DNA from: Ianthella basta
Lineage: Eukaryota > Porifera > Demospongiae > Verongiida > Ianthellidae
Direction: 5' to 3'
Length of the DNA: 64,000 bases
NCBI GenBank assembly: GCA_964019415.1
Contig: OZ025869.1
Location: 11,832,363-11,896,362 of the forward strand
Shown here: positions 46,311-57,638 of the stretch, piece after piece
Layout: every line of letters starts with the position of its first letter
How positions within the stretch are numbered: the first letter of the stretch is position 1
Position numbers and translations under genes: made by a program
Notes under the pieces: generated by a model
Seen by the model: the letters and a program-made list of their open reading frames with translations, nothing else
Told to the model about the DNA's origin: nothing
The model's database searches: none

Positions 46311-49300
46311 TTACAATATCACAAGCTCTGCAGATGTGGACATTCTGTACAGCTCATGATCATCTTGCAATGAATTTCCTTCCACAAATCCACCAGCAAC
46401 AAACAACACAGCACCACAATTCCCAAGTGGCACAGCAGCATGGCGATACCTCCCTACACTCATGCTCCCCACTTCAATCCAAGGTTTGTCAACCTTCTCA
46501 TATACAAACTTGTAGATAGCTCTCTGAGGTGATCCACCTTTCAAACCACCAACTAACAGGAGTGAATTATTGCACGAAATTGCGGTAGAGCGTACATTCG
46601 GAGGATCTGCTATTCTGCTCCATACATTCCTCACAGGCTGTGGCTGCTGCATTGCTGTGGCCAGTTGGACAGCCTCTCTCACATCACTCCACTTAGCTCT
46701 CCATGCCTCTGAATTAAAGTGCTTCTTCCCATCTTCAAATCGGGTCGGAAATGTAGTTGAACCACCAGTGAGGTACACATACTCTCCACAGAGTACCAAG
46801 TCATGTGATCGCAGAGGTTTCGGGAGTTGAAGTGCTTGAGGAATGCTCCATTTCTCTCCGGTTTTAGTGTTGTACACATATACAGTATCACGAACTCTAA
46901 ATGGGCGTCCTCTTGATGTACTTTCTTCTACTCCTCCACTTACTAGAAGAAGGTCATCATGGTAACAAACACCGCTTGCCAATTGTCCTGTAGGCATTTT
47001 AGGAACTATTTGTTTCCATTTATTTTCATCTTCAAACCAGTTGGACACAACATTTGTGAGCTTTATTCCTTCTTCACTTCCCCTGATCAATGCGATTCGA
47101 CCATTGATGACTGCTATGCGTGCATTATAGTTTGGAGCCTTAGGCAGCACAGACCACCTACTGTCATTAAGAGAGTACACCTGTACTTGAGAACTGCCTG
47201 GTTCCTTATCAGTGGCAATACCAGTAATATAGATGTTGCCATTCAATAGAGTTGATGAAATCACTTGCAGCTCAATTGGCATTGGCGGCAAATTCACAAT
47301 GGTAGTCTGTTGAGGGCTGTGCTTTGACTGGTTGTGTCTCTGTATATAGAACAATAACATTTGATGCATGTACGTCTACTCTATAGCTACATCAACTATC
47401 TATGTGGATAGCACATGTTAACCAGACCACAGGGGCATTGCTATGCCATAGCTACAAACACATGCCATATATGCAGTGGCAATATAATGGGCTTTAAATT
47501 TGGTTGTGCAGTTTCAGAAAATATTCTAAATTTACTACAACACCAATATTTCTGTCCATATACACACTATATAGCTATATACAGGTGTACCATATGGCTG
47601 GACATTTGTGTCAGCACTTTTGTGCAAACATAGTTTCCCTGTATAGTACTCTTGTAGCTGGATGCGCCGGGCCTATAGGTTAATTGTTGGCATGGAGTTC
47701 ATAACCGACAGCCGCGCACGAGGACACTATGTTTCCAAATGGTTTAGGACACCAGAGGTAGGAGAAGAGCTGTCTCGACTAGTCAGTGTGAGGAAGCCAA
47801 AGGCAACCCGAACGGCATCACTGTGAAGACTGACGCTGATATCATTGTTGGTAACTTACTGTGGAAGATTTCGGCAGCCTTTTCTCTGTTTCTGTGTTGG
47901 AGCGGTACGATTCTGTGCAAAGTCAGAGACAGCAAACACAAGCATCAGTAGATCTACCAAAAGAGGCTTAGATTCTCCTTTGTACGCTGAAGAAATGGTG
48001 GACCAGGCTAAGAATTGGAATAAAAAGAGTTCAAATATCGTCAAACAACAGCATGTGTACTCCGCAACTAGTCAGGCGTCGCGTGACCCCTCCTCGCGGA
48101 AGGGTCAGGTTAAGTCTAATACATTGACTTGTGCAGCACGCCACAATGGTTGCGTGCCCAATCAGATTGCAGGAAAGGTGTGAAATATTTATCGCTCGTG
48201 TGTTCGCAAATGGCAGCAGACCAGAGCATGGACCAGAGAATGTTATACGCTGCGACGGAAGCCATCCAGCGCCTTGGTTGTTCTACCATGAAGCCAGAGC
48301 AACTTCAGGTCGCGTCTGGCATCGTTTCTGTGAGAGATGTTTTCGCTGTTTTGCCGACCGGCTTCGGCAAGAGCCTGTGCTACGCGTGCCCGCCGACAGT
48401 GTTCGTCCTGGTGTTGCTGGTCGAAGGGACATCAATAGTCTTTGCTGTTGCTCCTTTGACGGATATTATGAAAGATCAGGTTAAGTGTTGCGAGCCGTCA
48501 CACGTACTTGCGGCCACAAACGAGGCATAATGTTACACAATAATTACATTCCACAGCGCGTAATTGCATTCCGCGTGCACAAGTCAATGTATTAGACTTA
48601 ACCTGACCCTTCCGTGAGGAGGGGTCACGCGACGCCTGACTACTCTGCAGCCACAGTTCATTATCATTGCAAAGTAGCTCTTGCTCATTCCTGATTAGCC
48701 ATTTTGCTATGAATATCATTATGGTATAAGGCTTGCCACACCGCCAAAGTACATTCCACCAAATGCCATAATTTCATCAATCCGCCAAAATTTCCAGCCA
48801 TACGGTATATAGTAGGCTGACCATGTTACATGCAGTCTATGCAATTATCCATCATCAATATGGACCCAAGTAGGTACAGAGGGATGAGCTGCAACACCCT
48901 CACAAAGACGCAGTGTAGGTTAATAAATGTGTGAATGAGTTCTTGTGCTTAATGGGATCCCACTACTACTAATATGTGAGCGGATTTGACAAAAGGGGCC
49001 ACTTGTAGCCATGTATAAATTGTCATTACAGACGAAAACATGCAACCAATTGATATTTTAGTAAATTTGGAATTTTGCGTTTTCGTACCTGCGACATCGT
49101 CACAGCACCCTGGCCATGTTTGAAACCCGTAGTCCTTGCCTGTGTTTCAAACCAGGAAGAATAGTTACGCTGCCGTCATGTTTACGAATATATTAACGGA
49201 AGGGTTATGGGTGGTTTTCTCATAATTGCACTGGACGTTTTTTCAAACTTTGAGCAAGTGTATCTTGAGAACTGGAGCAGTTATTCAAGCGCAGCAAAGA

Positions 49301-50962
49301 GCTCATCTACTGTACTTCCACCCAGTACCGCTAACTCAAAATCGACAAATATACACAAGTGGGCCCTTTTGTCATATCCGCTCACATAATATTATGGTAT
49401 CCACTCCATGCACACCTGATTTTGACTTTACCTGATTTGGAGGCAGTGGCCATGGAGTGGCAAGAATAGATGCCTGGATTGATGTAGAATCTTGACTCAC
49501 TGCATGGGATAAGGACAACATCATAATATTTATGTATGGATCACTGATGCACAGATCTAGATAATGTATGGAGCCTATACACAAGTACAGTAAGCAGTGG
49601 TCATACACACTATAGGGACAAATGTATCATCAAAAGCTACAAGAGCAAAGATAATACATTCTAATCAATAGATCCCATTGCCATGGTAACGCGCATCTAA
49701 ATGATGATTCCAAATCTCACAGAAGCATTCCAATGGATACTAAATCCCGTACACGTACATTGTGGGCAGAGTGCGCCTGAGGTTTATATGATGTCAGCAC
49801 AGCAATTTTGTATCTGCATGCTGTAATATGTGATTCTCCCCATGAATTACTCATTCAGTTCTCATCAAATGGCATCCCTACGAAGTCCCCTGAAGTAGGC
49901 ACGGTCAAGCCCATCTTGTTATAGCAGAAGTGGCAATGCCAAGTTACAGACAGGAAATGATGCTTGACTTGCCAGGGCAATGCAACCCGGGCCCATGCAG
50001 AATGTTGCACAAAACTTCCATCTCCTCAGGGGTTCCTAGGGTAACTAGCTAGCTCTATCCATTCATTCATTGCACACTGAAAGCACCTCCAAAACTTGCA
50101 CATTGAGTACAATTTATGCAGTCTACTTATATAAAGGAATCATTCTGCCAGACTGGGAATACTTGTCAAGCACAGCCTGGTCTGCATCAGAAACTGAAAC
50201 AGATCACTCATTCCTATTTGGCCAAAGATTTAATACTTTGGAAGTTTGGGTTCATGCCTGATCACTGATGCATGGTCAAGGGCATATGTACCAGTTATAC
50301 CACACAGAAGTGTGATGCAATAGTCATACTACTTTGGGCCTGTGCTAATCAGGATAGTACAGCTCCAGTGTATGAATCATTGTTAATGTGATAGCTACCT
50401 ATGATCAAACGTGGACACTTAAAAGGGACGAAAACACCTTTAGCAAGTTGCCAACGGTCCCCTAAAGTGTCAGCAGCGAGGTGAAACATTCAGTGACATT
50501 GGGGCCCTATACAGGTGAAGGTACCTTGTGTAGGAAAGGGGCTTACACAAAATCTTCAAGCACACAGTAGCTTTGCAGAAATATTATAATTGCAAAATCT
50601 TCAAGCAAGGAGCATTTGCAAAATACACATACCCTGAAAATTTGTACACATACAGTACACGTCATGAGCATGACACCTGATACAGTGATGTAGACATGCA
50701 GACATACCTGTGACTGTGGATAAGTCTCTATTATCCTTAAACCAGAGCATTGGCAAGCCATTCAAGAAGACGTCATGAATCCAGATGGAAGTGAATGGCC
50801 AGGGGAGATTACTAGGAATGCAAAATGGGGTTAGGGTCCCAGCAAGAACAATTAACAAGACAATAGATATGCATCTGCAGGCATTCGGACAGCTTGGGGC
50901 AGTATTTTCAGAGTCAGACTGGCTCACACATGGGTCAGATGCCACCAGATTTTGTTGATGTA
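46311..50962 (-). CDS. K-F: transmembrane-Kelch gene, 5' end not found
   Basis: Three exons are supported. The membrane exon, 50708-50962, enters and leaves in phase 1. It encodes CPNACRCISIVLLIVLAGTL, a membrane segment after the same Cys-Arg-Cys motif seen in K-E. A spacer exon, 49432-49574 (phase 1 to 0, AATCAG|GTAAAG donor), has 47 codons; it is assigned by phase and position only. The Kelch exon, 46311-47339 (phase 0, after ttctatatacag), has 343 codons and an intact six-bladed propeller: LQVISSTLLNGNIYITGI, DDLLLVSGGVEES, YVYLTGGSTT, SLLLVGGLKGG, RYRHAAVPLG, AVLFVAGGFVEG. One propeller site reads ALIRGSEEG where paralogues have LIGG. No CARD exon was found above 50962; a TIR element begins at 51054, close to where it might lie. 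Confidence 0.7.
47340..48068. other. K-F intron sequence
   Basis: A small plus-strand frame at 47692-47826 (44 codons, starting MEFITDSRARGHYVSKWFRT) and another at 47845-48183 look coding-like but are unassigned. They lie just left of the RecQ-carrying element and may be further captured or element sequence. Confidence 0.35.
48060..48651. mobile_element. Pack-MULE-like element carrying a RecQ fragment
   Basis: Element 48069-48642 (574 bp) has 67-bp inverted ends (48069-48135 and 48576-48642) with one mismatch visible, starting tagtcaggcgtcgcgtgacc. The flanking 9-mers ctccgcaac and ctctgcagc match at seven of nine positions, fitting an aged 9-bp target duplication. The interior is mostly a helicase gene fragment. 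The structure resembles Pack-MULEs known from plants. It lies inside the K-F intron in the opposite orientation to K-F. Confidence 0.75.
48210..48530 (+). pseudogene. RecQ-family helicase N-terminal fragment
   Basis: 106 residues from an ATG at 48210. The order is that of a RecQ/DEAH helicase start: LGCSTMKPEQLQVASGIVSV (Q-motif region), FAVLPTGFGKSLCY (Walker A, Thr-Gly-Phe-Gly-Lys-Ser) and APLTDIMKDQV (motif Ia). It then stops before the DEAH box, so it cannot be a working helicase. The fragment fills the space between the inverted repeats and was most likely captured from a host or element gene. Confidence 0.8.
48652..49431. other. K-F intron sequence
   Basis: No exon or bounded element was recognised. 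Confidence 0.4.
49575..50707. other. K-F intron sequence
   Basis: A minus-strand stretch at about 49860-50030 keeps an open frame of about 55 codons (containing HHFLSVTWHCHFCYNKMG) without recognised splice ends. It may be an unassigned exon or chance. Confidence 0.35.
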
Positions 50963-51053
50963 CTATGGAATGAGAGAGAAAGGCAGACATCATATCATAC
51001 AAATATGTGTGTGAAACTAACATGGTATTATACTAGGCGAATGCAAGCATTGT

Positions 51054-52091
51054 GGGGCGAGCCTGAGCGAGCGTCACGTACTCTTGCCGTGAACGTGGCC
51101 TAGAGAGTGGGCGATGACAGGAATGGAGCACACATGCATGATGAGTGTAGGTGAATGAAACAGGTTATAGGAAATGTGGATAGGCCTATTGAGGACTGAC
51201 ACACCTCCATGTGCATGAGTACCAAATGCAGAGCATAAGACAGCAAGTTACTGCGTTGATACCAGTTTATCTCTAGTATGTGAATGGGTACACCCTGGAC
51301 AACTGGACTAATCTGTCATGTTACTGAGTTCTGATTGCTGCACCATGATTGTGTTGAGTCACAATGGCATGTTCTTAATTGTATTGTGCATTATATTTCA
51401 CTTGTTTTGACATAATTATTTTGCATTATTAACTTCAATGTAAAATGGTGGGCAAGATGGTGACTCTCTGACTGTCTTCCTCAGCATAATGTGCTAGACA
51501 TGGTGATATCATGGAGTGGGTACGTACCCATGCCCACAAATATACTGACAACGTCACTGCATCAGCATGTATGCACTAGATGAGCAGCCTGCTCGAAGGG
51601 AACTCGCTGCAGCCAACTTTGATCGCTGAAGAGTCTGGTCCCTGGCTAGAACAATGGCTGGAGCGCGCTGTCCTTCCAGTGAAACGTTGACTGTAGTCGC
51701 CTGAGCATGAAGTTCACGCAAAAGCCGTGCATCAAAAATCGGCATCCTAGCCACGTGTGGACCTGCTGCTTTCCCATAGCTACAACAACAAAGGTAGGGG
51801 GGAGCGTCCTTGACATAGCGTCGTGAGTGCGAGTGACGTTCCAACGGGGTGTGTGCGGTTGCTAAGACATCTTTGTTTCGAAGTCTGCACGGTTGGTAAG
51901 GCATCTTTGTTTCGGAGTGTGCGCGGCTGGCAAGCGAACGGCATGCAGCCGTGTTCTTCTACACCGGCGAAGAGACTCGGCTTGGGGCATATATAGACAT
52001 CTTATGCTTGGGGCTATGACCTAGACGAAATCGGCCCCGGGGGCCAAAACGGACGTACCATCTATACATAATAATAATAATAATAATAGTA

Positions 52092-52124
<33 letters not shown>

Positions 52125-52178
52125 CAGAGACTTCCGCCTACACTCCACGCCAGAGTGGGGCTCGCTCAGGCTCGCCCC
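51054..52178. mobile_element. TIR element, 1.1 kb
   Basis: A perfect 19-bp inverted repeat, ggggcgagcctgagcgagc at 51054-51072 and its complement at 52160-52178, bounds the interval. The right part is GC-rich, with an unassigned minus-strand frame at 51554-51904, then an (AAT)n run. No target duplication or transposase was recognised. Confidence 0.6.
52068..52122. repeat. (AAT)n microsatellite
   Basis: Triplet run with two interrupting tag units. Confidence 0.9.
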
Positions 52179-53386
52179 AACAACAAAAGATGATTCCGTG
52201 CAACCCTTGAAAAAGCATTCATGTAACAAACTTAATTATGGGAATGGAGAACCTCTACGTCATTGTGGAAATACTTTGTAGCAGTGAAAACATAAAATAA
52301 CACTTTCTGGCATTTTCTTTATAAATCTGACACATTTGCCTAGTGTATGGTCAAGATCGATGAACAACTGTACCAACTTGGACACCACCCTTTTCAGCCC
52401 CTTGAATGGTAATCACGTCAAAGAGCACATGCAGCAACGTTTTGTCCTGAGTATGGGCTCTACCCTTCTGGGTATCTCTGTTTATTCACAAAATCAAACT
52501 CCTTACACTTGAGTCCAGTGAATTTTCTACATTGTTCTCCATTCGCCATGATAATGATAAGCGGCCTTTGCATTTTGATTGGATTGTGTAATTAACACAT
52601 TCTGCTAAACCCTACTGGACGGGCACCAAGAGATATATAGCAGGACAGAGATTGAGATGACAAAGTTTAGACAAGAGGAGACTGCAACTTAAAGTACCAA
52701 ACTTTTCAGACATCGAGAAAGAGACCAGTAAAACAGTCTCTTGTCAGGACCTTATACCAGTTATCAATACAATAAAGAAGGGTAGTTTCAGTAGAATGGA
52801 ATGGATGAAAGCATAACTGATACCGAAAGATGAGACTATTAGAATACAGATGGTGGTGGAGTTGAACCTTGGAGCATGTATGTTTCTATGAGTTTTAACC
52901 TTAAGAAACCGGATGATAGGGGCAGGATTATTGTCATCTCTGTGAAGGTGTTTGACTGACACATCCTTCCAGAGTCAGGGAAAGTTGAAGACGCAACTGA
53001 AAATTGAGAATTAAAGAAAAAGACAAATGACGAATTTCACAGAGTAGAGAGCAGAAGAGGGAATCAATACTTGACTGGTGGAGGAACTAGGTTTCAGGAA
53101 AAGCAATGCATTGAAACTCCATTCTAGGTAGAGGAACCAAAAGAGTGAAAGGGAGAATGAAATGATCAGTAGATGAACCGATAGAACAAAGTGATTGTTA
53201 ATTATTTTCAGCAAGCAAAGCAACATTAAGGTCAAATGTAGGAATTCCAGTTTTCTGAGGAAGAGGTCATTCTGCTAGGTCTTCAAGTACCTGAAGCCTA
53301 TGCCATGGCATTACAGTGCTGGGCAAGTTTGGTGGCGACTGAGAAAAATTGGGACAAAGGTTTTGCCCAATTTCTCTTCATATATA
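52179..53386. other. No clear gene
   Basis: AT-rich sequence with short unassigned frames on the minus strand (52744-53235). It was searched for a K-F CARD exon without success. Confidence 0.4.
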
Positions 53387-53440
53387 CAGTGCAAGTTGCA
53401 AAATACAACGGTATTGAAGCCATAAAATAATGTAATATGT
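53387..53440. repeat. Dispersed repeat R, truncated copy
   Basis: Matches 56857-56912: cagtgcaagttgcaaaatac followed by gaagccataaaataatgtaa. It is cut off by the palindrome at 53446. Confidence 0.65.
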
Positions 53441-53445
53441 ATTAG

Positions 53446-53521
53446 TTATAACACCTCCTTTTCAGGATGCCGCTGATTTATAAGCGATAAATCAGCGACA
53501 TCCTTCAAGGAGGTGTTATAA
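53446..53521. mobile_element. 76-bp palindromic MITE
   Basis: Inverted arms ttataacacctcctt and aaggaggtgttataa enclose an inner hairpin (cgctgatttat/ataaatcagcg). It interrupts repeat R, so it is a younger insertion. Confidence 0.7.
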
Positions 53522-53564
53522 GTGATTTATTTGCCGAACAAAGGGAAGCGTGGGCGAATGTTAA

Positions 53565-53900
53565 TTGGTTTCTTGCCAAATAAGGAAAGCATTAGGGGAG
53601 CGCAGGCATTACGAGAGCTGGCTAGCGAACAGCCAAGTGAGTCAGGCAGAAACGTCGGTACGCTACACCTCCAGAAACCTCTTCCTCTACGGAGGAGAGG
53701 TCTTGCCCCGCTCCTGCAACGCGATCGAAGACGCCAACAAGACTTGGCTTGTGAATCGTGGTCGGCGGAATGTGCGCCCGACGGCATTGGAGGCGGAGGG
53801 AGCCAAGCTGGCTCAGAGGAATCTGACGGTGGGACAGCACAATGGATCGGTGATCAGCTGCATCGGAACTGACCGTGATCTGAGACTCTATGTTCGTTAG
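53565..53900 (+). CDS. Unrecognised GC-rich reading frame
   Basis: 111 codons in a patch much richer in GC than its surroundings, ending shortly before a run of tagctagc words. Two other frames (plus 53522-53872 and minus 53622-53840) are also open, so the coding strand is not certain. The product contains RNLFLYGGEVLPRSCN and a C-terminal DRDLRLYVR. No domain is recognised. The GC content suggests a real exon or a captured fragment. Confidence 0.25.
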   Translation: MVSCQIRKALGERRHYESWLANSQVSQAETSVRYTSRNLFLYGGEVLPRSCNAIEDANKTWLVNRGRRNVRPTALEAEGAKLAQRNLTVGQHNGSVISCIGTDRDLRLYVR

Positions 53901-54410
53901 GTAGCTAGCTAGCTACGTAGCTACGTACTTGAGATGTCTTTCCGACCGGGTCCTCTCGTGCAGAAGAATCGGCCACCCATCGACGCACAAATTTCGTCGA
54001 ATCGACAGCTGTAGTACGGTAGACCGGCAGTAATCAGCTTACTCAGTGCTTCCAATAGGATGAAGCTTAAGATTCTTGTGCTCTTTTCCATGACTGAAAC
54101 TACAGTGGCACCATAGATTTTCAAACCCAACCATATTAATGGTTGGGTAGTGTAGAGTTACTGTATGCTTCATTGAACTGTTCTTGTGTTTTGATCTGAA
54201 TGCATGCACTTGCATGTAAAGTGTTGTTGCTATTGATTGAATCACACTGATCCCGATTAGATATTCTTGCTCTCCAATAAGATATAATCGCTCTCCTATA
54301 AGATATAATTGCTATCCAATAAGATATAATTGCTGTCTGATAACAAATTGTCACCTCTCACTGCAAGTAGCACTCTTATAGTCACTCAATAAACATAGCA
54401 ACCACCTAGC

Positions 54411-54715
54411 AACGGCAAATAAAATATAATATAATATAATAAAATGTTTGAGGACCTTGTGCACCCTGTGGCACAGACCATTGGTAAGATGGCAAACTTA
54501 AGGGAAATTCAACAATTTTACATATGACAGAATTTTTAATTAGGCCTTTGTTTACGTGCAAGGTGGCACCAAATTGCAAATATAAGAATATAAGAAAGGA
54601 CCGCCGCGCACGCTTCTCCTTGGCACCCATTGCAAGGAACTGTGTGCAAGGGCCAATGGTGCCTTGGAATTCGGGGGTTACGCCAGCGTGAGAGGGTTAT
54701 ATATATACATATAAT
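54411..54715. repeat. Dispersed repeat R, copy 2
   Basis: Matches 56.90-57.06 and 57.39-57.49 kb, including accctgtggcacagaccatt and gacagaatttttaattaggc. Diverged relatives recur at 60.65 and 61.9 kb. Confidence 0.75.
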
Positions 54716-55229
54716 ATTGAATGTAACTTGCACTGTATTAAACATTCCCAGTTCTCATATCACTACATCTAAATGTCCTGACCTTGAAAGGTCAATGGAT
54801 ATCTGCTTGCATTGTATACACTTTTTAGTGGTTGTCTGCAGCAGCCCCTATATTGTTTTTGCTTTGACATTTTGTTGTATGGCTTTGTGTTCCGCTTCCA
54901 GTGGTATACATGTCGTATGTCAGTATGTTTATATGATACGTTAACTGCGGTAGTATAACTGAGCTTGCATTTATATAATAATGTATCGATGAAGTAGTGA
55001 AGACAGGGAATTTATATTGTCAGCCATTTTGTTTGTCTCTCTCACGCTGGAAGAACTGAGGGAAGGACTTTGAAACTGGCTTCCAAACGTTGCTTCGTGC
55101 GGAGCAAAGGCGTTTTCTGCCTTCGAAAGTTGTAGAACAGGCCATGTCACCTCTGGTCTGAAGACGTACAGGAAGCTGTGGGATAACACCCAGCAGTTTG
55201 GCGACTTGGTTCACACAACGCTTTCAATC

Positions 55230-55296
55230 ATGGCTGCCCTGTTGAAAGACTTCACTTCCCTGTCTCAGAGAAGTGACAGGAGCGATGGAGAACTTG
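55230..55296 (+). CDS. Candidate first exon, copy 1
   Basis: An ATG begins 67 bp (MAALLKDFTSLSQRSDRSDG) that end in G|GTGAGC, phase 1. A diverged copy of identical length, also ending G|GT in phase 1, lies at 58839-58905 with homologous flanks. The Ser/Asp-rich peptide has no recognised domain. No downstream exons were found. Confidence 0.4.
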
Positions 55297-56856
55297 GTGA
55301 GCCCCATGAATTTTGTACAAAACTTTTGCTAATGGTCTATAGTGTTTAAAGCTTAAGTGTGCACAGTTACCCTTCAAAATTCCCCCCAAATGGTGCATGC
55401 AGAACTGCCTTCTGTCACAACAGAACCCTAATCGCTGCAATGACTCCGGTGTGCTGTAAAGCACTTGCAGGTATCTGTGTGCCCTCCATCCATGTTCTTA
55501 AGCTTCTCTTCTAGCTCGTTCATGTCTTTTACAGCGCATATATGTATTTATATCTGGATGTGTGTGTTTAGCGTATTTCTGTGTGTGTGTGTGTGTGTGT
55601 GTGTTTGTGTGTGCATGTGTGTACTTGATTGTGTTTTTTGGCAACTCTGAGAATGTGTAAACTGTGTGTAAGGTATGTGAGTTAATGTACTGTGCCGTTG
55701 TGCAAATGTGCATTAAAATATTTTTGACTCTATTCATGTCCGCTTCAATATTTGTGTTCATTCTTGCCTATGAAGTGTGTTCACAAGTGTGTTGATGAAT
55801 TACACAAAATTAGTTGCAATAGCTACTATATATTGATAACACAGCAGCAACCAATGGGAATTGGGGCGGCAGCCCCACGAGTTTTTTTAACTCGAAATAC
55901 TTGTTCTGAAACAGATTCTCAGCAGGGCTGACCAAATTCACACAAGCTGACGTATTAACCGTTATGCATATTGGTTGCTTGCCTTTGGCTGGCATGCTGG
56001 CTGAGCATCTCCTTGTGGGTACTTCACTATCTTCCTCAGATTGTCTGCTCCCTATTGTGGACAGTGATTACAAGGAGTTAAATAGTGAACACTACCAGTT
56101 AGCATACACATTCTGTGACATGCCTAACTGTAGAACAATTACACAGTGCACAATTACGCTTTCTGTATCCCCTTGCATTATATAAATGTACTCCGAAAAA
56201 CATAAGTAGTTAACGTATAATGATGCTACCATGAATTTCATCCTTACTATAATTATAGTGGTTTGCAAGTCATTTGTCAGTATACAAATAGGCTTTTGGG
56301 ATCACGTGATTATGTATGCTGTGTAAATGATCACATATTCCCTAAAGCCTGCTCACACTTACCAGCAACTCTTGAGGCTTATGGAGACAGGAGCAGTTCT
56401 AGAGATGTGCTGATTTGGATAGCATTCATGACTACTTCAATACTGGTTTTATTCAAAATGTTATCATGGTTCACCAGTATCAACACAAATACACAAATAA
56501 CACATGGTATTGCTGTTAGGCAGGAATTCAGGCCCCTCAGCTTGAAATCCATGCATTCTATGACTGATTTGATCCACATCTAATGAAATGTGACCGATAA
56601 TTATTAAACATGGCAGTTGACCATGGGGAAACTGAAAGTGGAAGGAGAAAGCAAGTATAAGAGATTGGCCAGTATTAGCTATAAAAGATTGTTGCTGGGC
56701 AGCTATTCTTAATCCCCACAATTAGTGGCACTTATATAATCATTCAACAGAAATGCAAATAGTCAGATGTCTTGCACGATTAAATGGGATTCATACTGCT
56801 TTGACATATTTTGGTATATATGGTGTTCGAGCAAGTACTGGCATATTGTTTGAACT
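55297..56856. other. No clear gene
   Basis: Contains a (GT)n run at 55579-55618. Plus-strand frames at 55964-56185 and 56263-56583 have hydrophobic stretches but no recognised domain or splice support. Confidence 0.4.
55579..55618. repeat. (GT)n microsatellite
   Basis: GT run with a few interruptions. Confidence 0.9.
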
Positions 56857-57490
56857 GTATACAGTGCAAGTTGCAAAATACAAGGGTGATGAAGCCATAA
56901 AATAATGTAATATAATATAATAAAATGTTTGGGGACCTTGGGCACCCTGTGGCACAGACCATTGGTAAGATGGCAAACTTAAGGGAAATTTAACGATTTT
57001 AAATATGACAGAATTTTTAATTAGGCCTTTGTTTACGTGCAAGGTGGCGCCAAACTGCATATATAAAATGCCATAACCCCATATCATGGCGATACCACAT
57101 TTGTACCGATAGTGGATGATATAATAATTTAATATAAAAATCCAACAAATGCTTACGAAACTTTGTAGGCAAGTGCAAGATGTCAATGAGGCTGTCCCCT
57201 CAGCAGGGATTAGTTAATAAAGACTCTGCTGTTCAATTAGAGGGCTGACATTTAGTGTGATGTCATGGAACGGTGATGTCTTATTATGACGTCACACAAA
57301 CGTCGCACCCTAGTCAATACAAAAATAGGGTTCGTTTTGTAACGTCACCTTTCGCATCTCAAAGTCCCCCTTGAAGCGGCTGGCAGGAAAAAAAGCTGCC
57401 GCGCACGTTTCTCTTTGGCACCCACTGCCAGGAACTGTGTGCAAGCGCCAAGGTTGCCTCGAAATTTGGGGGTTACGCAAGCGTGACAGA
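56857..57490. repeat. Dispersed repeat R, copy 3 with insertion
   Basis: Matches 53.39 and 54.42-54.71 kb, but with about 320 extra bases (about 57065-57385) between the two halves. Confidence 0.7.
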
Positions 57491-57638
57491 GTTTCCAGAC
57501 GATTCTGAGTGCCTACTGTGCGAAGACAGCGAATCAATGGGTACTGGGAAGACATGCGGCCTCTGTGGAGGCAGAGCCTTGAGGAAGTGTTCCGAGAAAC
57601 ACTGTCATAGTGCCAGCGGCGTACTCTTCAACCCTTAG
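57370..57638 (+). CDS. Cysteine-rich small protein or exon
   Basis: An open frame reads PRTFLFGTHCQELCASAKVA, then FPDDSECLLCEDSESM, then KTCGLCGGRALRKCSEKHCH, and ends at TAG 57638. Paired Cys-x2-Cys motifs (CLLC, CGLC) and a closing Cys-x4-His-Cys-His suggest a zinc-binding fold. The same frame is conserved without stops in the related copy at 54.60-54.70 kb (GTHCKELCA, FGGYASV), which favours coding. No start codon or splice acceptor is evident. The family is not recognised. Confidence 0.35.

Noticed and set aside
47845-48183. 112-codon plus-strand gene overlapping the RecQ element end
   Set aside because: It reads through the inverted repeat of the element and shows no recognised domain.
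51554-51904. CARD exon for K-F
   Set aside because: The frame has no CARD pattern and lies inside a TIR element.
56263-56583. Plus-strand frame with a hydrophobic stretch
   Set aside because: No domain, no splice context and a comparable frame on the opposite strand; no better than chance in this AT-rich region.
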